A stretch of DNA of 7,433 bases. Source: RYN-433 sp036558265. GTDB taxonomy: Bacteria > Planctomycetota > Phycisphaerae > Tepidisphaerales > Tepidisphaeraceae. The first letter of the stretch is position 1; each line of letters starts with the position of its first letter. A program made the translations under genes and the position numbers. The DNA lies in the NCBI GenBank assembly GCA_036558265.1, contig DATBFY010000059.1, forward strand, positions 1 through 7,433. The letters are read 5' to 3'. A model generated the notes under the pieces. It worked only from the letters and a program-made list of their open reading frames with translations, did not search any database and had not been told where the DNA came from. Positions 5,558 to 7,433 of the stretch are shown piece after piece.

Positions 5558-6082
5558 CTACGCGCGCTGGGTGGTCTGGCGCATCACCGCCCCGATCAGG
5601 AAGAAGACCAGCAGCGCGAGGGTGACGACCAGCACCAGGGGCCAGGCCGACATCATCAAAAGCCGCACGTTGGGATTGGCGAACGCGAAGTCTTCATCGC
5701 GCACGAGTCCCCAGGTACCGTCGTTGGCGTCGTGCAGCTTGAAGAACCCCGTCGCCACCAGCCACCCGAACAGGTGGTGGAGAAACAGGAAATAGAGCAG
5801 CGACGGGAACCAGATCAAACCGAAAAGCTCGGAGTCCAGCTCCGCGAGACTGACGCGGAGGAACTGGCGGACCTGCCCGGTATCCGTGGTGGGAGCGGCT
5901 GTCACCTGGGCGGCGGCTGCGTTGTCGACCATGTGTCGCCGCAGGTGGATCTCGGTCATCTCGTATTCGAGCACGAACCAGACGCCGACGGTGCAGAGGA
6001 TGAGGGAGATGACGTACCACACCACCATGCCGCGGGAGGCGGTGGGTCGATCGTTACGAGTTGGCGGCGCTACAACTGCCAC
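5558..6082 (-). CDS. Three-helix membrane protein, hypothetical (174 aa)
   Basis: I do not recognise a family. Three hydrophobic helices are visible: about 18-40 (GMVVWYVISLILCTVGVWFV), 86-113 (LFGLIWFPSLLYFLFLHHLF) and 142-167 (LLMMSAWPLVLVVTLALLVF). A polar region at 41-85 and a 116-140 segment (LHDANDGTWGLVRDEDFAFA) lie between them. A paired histidine, HH at 102-103, sits within the second helix. The ORF begins with GTG at 6082, bounded upstream by an in-frame TAA. No Shine-Dalgarno site is present there, and an ATG at codon 19, at the edge of the first helix, is a possible alternative start. It is divergent from the DUF1579 gene. The hairpin element lies just past its end. Composition is consistent with an inner-membrane protein of unknown role. 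Confidence 0.78.
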   Translation of the reverse strand: MAVVAPPTRNDRPTASRGMVVWYVISLILCTVGVWFVLEYEMTEIHLRRHMVDNAAAAQVTAAPTTDTGQVRQFLRVSLAELDSELFGLIWFPSLLYFLFLHHLFGWLVATGFFKLHDANDGTWGLVRDEDFAFANPNVRLLMMSAWPLVLVVTLALLVFFLIGAVMRQTTQRA

Positions 6083-6174
6083 GTATGTATATACGGTTTA
6101 TTCGTGCGGCGACTACAATCCGGCGGCGCGGAATCTCGGGAGAATTTGACCTTTGAGCTTCAAGAGGGCGAGTC

Positions 6175-6192
6175 ATGCCTGTTTATGAGTAA
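6175..6192 (+). pseudogene. Possible fmdB 5' remnant or five-codon leader (MPVYE)
   Basis: GAGGG (6164-6168) sits 6 nt before ATG CCT GTT TAT GAG TAA. MPVYE is the usual start of FmdB zinc-ribbon proteins, whose sixth residue is Tyr (TAT or TAC); here only TA remains before the frame ends. An orphan terminator follows at 6227. It could be a decayed fmdB copy or a short translated leader, or coincidence, since five codons are little evidence. Confidence 0.25.
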
Positions 6193-6226
6193 ATCGGCGC
6201 ACTTCACGCTCTCCTAGGGCATTGAT

Positions 6227-6248
6227 CCGCGCAATTTGCGCGGCTTTT
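6227..6248 (+). terminator. Orphan intrinsic terminator
   Basis: CCGCGC (6227-6232) pairs with GCGCGG (6238-6243) around an AATTT loop, followed by C and TTTT (6245-6248). The oligo-T tail is on the plus strand only. No plus-strand gene of normal size ends before it, so it either ends a small RNA or short transcript from 6083-6226, or is left over from a lost gene. Confidence 0.6.
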
Positions 6249-6258
6249 CATGAGCCAT

Positions 6259-6291
6259 CTCGAAGCGGTCTTGTTATAATCTTGCTTCGAG
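6259..6291. promoter_or_regulatory. Dyad straddling the -10 box
   Basis: CTCGAAGC (6259-6266) and GCTTCGAG (6284-6291) form a perfect 8-bp inverted repeat, 25 bp centre to centre, with TATAAT in the middle. A dimeric repressor bound here would block the polymerase. The right arm also overlaps the expected start site and ribosome-binding site. Confidence 0.45.
6272..6280 (+). promoter_or_regulatory. Extended -10 promoter of the DUF1579 gene
   Basis: TGT-TATAAT: a perfect -10 box (6275-6280) with the TG of an extended -10 at 6272-6273. No convincing -35 is seen at the right spacing, which extended -10 promoters can do without. Transcription should begin near 6287, giving a leader of about 15 nt that contains the ribosome-binding site GAGG (6289-6292). 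Confidence 0.65.
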
Positions 6292-6301
6292 GTAGCCCAC
6301 C

Positions 6302-6811
6302 ATGCGATTCTTAGCCATCGCCCTTGCGGCCCTGACCATCGCTTCGTTCGCCCCGTTGAGCGCGGAGGACGCGCCCAAGCGATCCGCCGAGCTCCAGGTC
6401 CTCGACCGCTGGGTCGGTTCCTGGCGCACCGAGGTCACCAACAAGACCACGGGCGTCACGTTCACCTCCACCGAGAACCGCAAGTGGTCGCGCCTGGGGG
6501 AGTTCGTCCTCTCCGACGACGCCAACGAGTTGACCCGGAAGGAGTCCCACTTCCTGATGACCTACGACCCCAACGCCCGCGTCTACCGCACGTGCTTCAT
6601 CGAAGAGGCCGCCGCGATCCTCATGCTGGGCACGTGGAACGAGGCAACGCAAACCATGACCTGGACCGGCGCCGACATCGTCGGCAACAAGTTGACCGGC
6701 ACCAACCGGTTCCTCGACAAGGACCACAACGAGTGGTCGGTCACGCTGACGACCCCCGACGGCAAAGTCGTCGTAGAACTGTCCGGAAAGCAAACCCGGC
6801 AAAAAGCCTGA
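6302..6811 (+). CDS. Secreted DUF1579 family protein (169 aa)
   Basis: The N-terminus is a signal peptide: MRF, a hydrophobic core (LAIALAALTIASFAPL), and a likely cleavage after A21 in LSA-ED. The mature part is a small beta-barrel of the DUF1579 type. Landmarks are LDRWVGSWRTEV at 34-45, TENRKWSRLGEFVL at 57-70, MTYDPNARVYRTCFIE at 86-101, GTWNEATQTMTWTG at 110-123 and a final strand KVVVELSGKQ. The family is lipocalin-like, and no reaction is established for it. It is probably exported to the periplasm. The gene has its own extended -10 promoter and a GAGG ribosome-binding site 9 nt before the ATG. The length is normal and it looks intact. One cysteine (C98) is present, so no internal disulfide forms. 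Confidence 0.9.
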   Translation: MRFLAIALAALTIASFAPLSAEDAPKRSAELQVLDRWVGSWRTEVTNKTTGVTFTSTENRKWSRLGEFVLSDDANELTRKESHFLMTYDPNARVYRTCFIEEAAAILMLGTWNEATQTMTWTGADIVGNKLTGTNRFLDKDHNEWSVTLTTPDGKVVVELSGKQTRQKA

Positions 6812-6953
6812 CGTGTCGCTTTTCCCTTTGCCTTTCCACACCCCCGGCCGGTGGCACTGGACGAACGGGGTGACGTCTGGGTATGGTCGGCGGTCGAGGA
6901 GCCCGTCCGCGGGTCCATCCTGGCCGAGCAGCCAACTTTGGCGAGAGGGATTT
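6812..6953. other. Spacer between the DUF1579 and FmdB genes
   Basis: This 142-nt gap shows no clear terminator after the DUF1579 gene and no clear promoter for the FmdB gene. A plus-strand frame beginning at 6851 runs through it but overlaps the FmdB gene out of frame and is not supported. Read-through from the DUF1579 promoter into the FmdB gene is therefore possible. Confidence 0.5.
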
Positions 6954-7190
6954 GTGCCAATCTACGAGTACGAGTGCAAGCAGTGCGGCGCGCGGTTCGA
7001 GAAGCTGGTGCGGACGATGACCTCGTCCGCCGAGCCGGCCAAGTGTCCCACATGCGAGTCCGATAACACGGCGCGGGCGCTCAGCGTCTTTGCCGCCGTG
7101 TCATCCGAAGGATCGGGCAAGTCACCCGCCGGCGGCAACCTGCCCATGTGCGGCCGCTGCGGCGGCCCGGGGCCGTGTGCGATGGAGTAG
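6954..7190 (+). CDS. FmdB family zinc-ribbon protein (78 aa)
   Basis: This is a small cytosolic zinc-ribbon protein of the FmdB/CxxC_CxxC_SSSS group; its role is unclear, often given as putative regulatory protein. It starts at GTG 6954 with the conserved N-terminus MPIYEYECKQCG. Zinc ligands are C8 and C11, then C31 and C34 (CPTC). The tail holds a Gly-rich MCGRCGGPGPC with C66, C69 and C75, a common FmdB ending. The start is fixed by the family N-terminus and by GAGAGGGA at 6943-6950, three bases before GTG. The frame is open further upstream but that part is not conserved. It converges on the group II intron end, with an inverted repeat in between. Confidence 0.93.
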   Translation: MPIYEYECKQCGARFEKLVRTMTSSAEPAKCPTCESDNTARALSVFAAVSSEGSGKSPAGGNLPMCGRCGGPGPCAME

Positions 7191-7207
7191 CGATTCGGAA
7201 AACGAAG

Positions 7208-7269
7208 ATAGAGGATGGAGGATGGAGAATGGATGAAACCAATTCCATCCTCCATCTTCTATCCTCTAT
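7208..7269. repeat. Purine/pyrimidine inverted repeat past the FmdB gene
   Basis: Arms 7208-7233 and 7244-7269 match at 23 of 26 positions around a 10-nt loop. The left arm is built on a GATGGAG-like tandem unit (GGATGGAGGATGGAGAATGG), so one strand is almost all purine. It could be a bidirectional terminator between the convergent FmdB gene and group II intron. The minus-strand exit has a short T tract (CTTCGTTTTCC). It could equally be a dispersed repeat like the cluster at 817-951. Confidence 0.6.
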
Positions 7270-7297
7270 GCTCGTCTTCTCCCCCCTCCGGCAAATC

Positions 7298-7331
7298 GGG
7301 TAGGAGGGGGCCTTGCGGCCCCCGTCCTCCC
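7298..7331 (-). other. Group II intron domain VI with bulged A
   Basis: GGG (7331-7329) pairs with CCC (7300-7298), AGGA (7328-7325) with TCCT (7305-7302), and GGGGGCC (7323-7317) with GGCCCCC (7312-7306), capped by GCAA (7316-7313). An unpaired A at 7301 between TCCT and CCC is the expected branch-point adenosine. Confidence 0.65.
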
Positions 7332-7333
7332 AC

Positions 7334-7363
7334 ACCACCGGACGTACTTGCGTATCCGGCGGT
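7334..7363 (-). other. Group II intron domain V
   Basis: The lower helix ACCGCCGGA (7363-7355) pairs with TCCGGTGGT (7342-7334), 8 Watson-Crick pairs and one G-U. The upper helix TAC (7354-7352) pairs with GTA (7347-7345) around a GCAA tetraloop (7351-7348), with a 2-nt bulge CG (7344-7343). This is the domain V shape. The element is 30 nt rather than the usual 34 because the upper helix has 3 bp rather than 5. CGC at 7361-7359 is a candidate catalytic triad. Confidence 0.65.
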
Positions 7364-7368
7364 TTCTT

Positions 7369-7433
7369 CTAACGGTTCAACTGCCCGTATCGCTGGACAA
7401 GGCTGACCAGGCCTAACGACTCGAACCACGCCA
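7369..7433 (-). CDS. ltrA: Group II intron reverse transcriptase/maturase, C-terminal end (partial)
   Basis: Only the last 20 residues are in the window, in the minus-strand frame that ends at TAG (7371-7369). WFESLGLVSLVQRY resembles the C-terminal tail of bacterial group II intron-encoded proteins. The call rests mainly on its position 5 nt before a domain V hairpin, where such ORFs (carried in domain IV) end. The protein would copy and reinsert the intron and help it splice. The rest of the gene lies off the right edge, so integrity cannot be judged. Confidence 0.55.
   Translation of the reverse strand, partial: AWFESLGLVSLVQRYGQLNR

Larger units (their letters stand above)
7295..7433 (-). 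ncRNA. Group II intron, 3' end (partial)
   Basis: Reading the minus strand from the window edge: the last 20 codons of the intron-encoded protein, a 5-nt gap, a domain V-like hairpin, a 2-nt joiner (7333-7332), a domain VI hairpin with a bulged A, then CCCGAT. If the intron ends after GAT (7295), the bulged A is 7 nt from the end, as expected for the branch point, and the end is of the AY type. The layout fits a bacterial group IIC-like intron, but the class is inferred. The 5' part lies beyond the window. Confidence 0.7.

Noticed and set aside
5516..6217. Plus-strand open frame of 233 codons across the three-helix membrane gene
   Set aside because: The product is a Glu/His/Gly-rich antisense translation with no domain, while the minus strand encodes three clean membrane helices.
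6845..6855. Palindromic CCGGCCGG near the end of the DUF1579 gene as a terminator
   Set aside because: The palindrome is short, has no usable loop and no T tract after it.
6851..6866. TGGCAC as half of a sigma-54 promoter for the FmdB gene
   Set aside because: The required GC element (TTGCA-like) is absent at the fixed spacing, so the TGGCAC match alone is not evidence.
6851..7066. Plus-strand frame of 71 codons starting before the FmdB gene
   Set aside because: It overlaps the FmdB zinc ribbon out of frame, has no conserved motif, and its second half is an Arg-rich shadow.

Overview
The window is GC-rich bacterial DNA. I infer a planctomycete, probably Phycisphaerae-like and uncultured. 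The grounds are the mix of families (DUF4432, DUF1579, a long HEAT-repeat protein beside a one-helix protein) and REP hairpins of the GTCCGC-N4-GCGGAC type, which I recall as common in that phylum. No rRNA or marker gene is present to prove this. There is no tRNA, rRNA or CRISPR array.

Layout from left to right. 1-804 (+): 3' part of a coiled-coil protein whose C-terminal half looks BRCT-like. 805-945: convergent spacer with a terminator hairpin and four copies of a GTAGNCAGTAG motif. 946-3350 (-): a two-gene operon, a 660-residue HEAT-repeat protein followed 26 nt later by a 131-residue one-helix membrane protein. 3440-4295: a self-contained mobile unit, a REP-associated tyrosine transposase (RAYT, - strand) bracketed by two ~100-bp composite elements. 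Each composite is a pair of opposed REP hairpins, and the two composites are inverted relative to each other. 4330-5394 (-): DUF4432 aldose-epimerase-like enzyme. 5465-5542: a 22-bp hairpin element of a second repeat family. 5558-6082 (-): three-helix membrane protein of unknown function. 6083-6301: divergent spacer with an orphan terminator, a possible fmdB remnant, and a strong extended -10 promoter. 6302-6811 (+): secreted DUF1579 protein. 6954-7190 (+): FmdB-type zinc-ribbon protein. 7208-7269: a purine/pyrimidine inverted repeat. 7295-7433 (-): the 3' end of a group II intron, comprising the last codons of its reverse transcriptase/maturase, a domain V hairpin, and a domain VI hairpin with a bulged A.

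The cellular genes do not form one visible pathway. The notable theme is mobile and repeat DNA in nearly every intergenic gap: a REP/RAYT unit, a second hairpin family, two other inverted-repeat families and a group II intron. The best candidates for closer study are the RAYT unit with inverted composite REP flanks, the group II intron end with an unusually short domain V, and the hairpin whose four mismatches all become G-U wobbles on one strand only.
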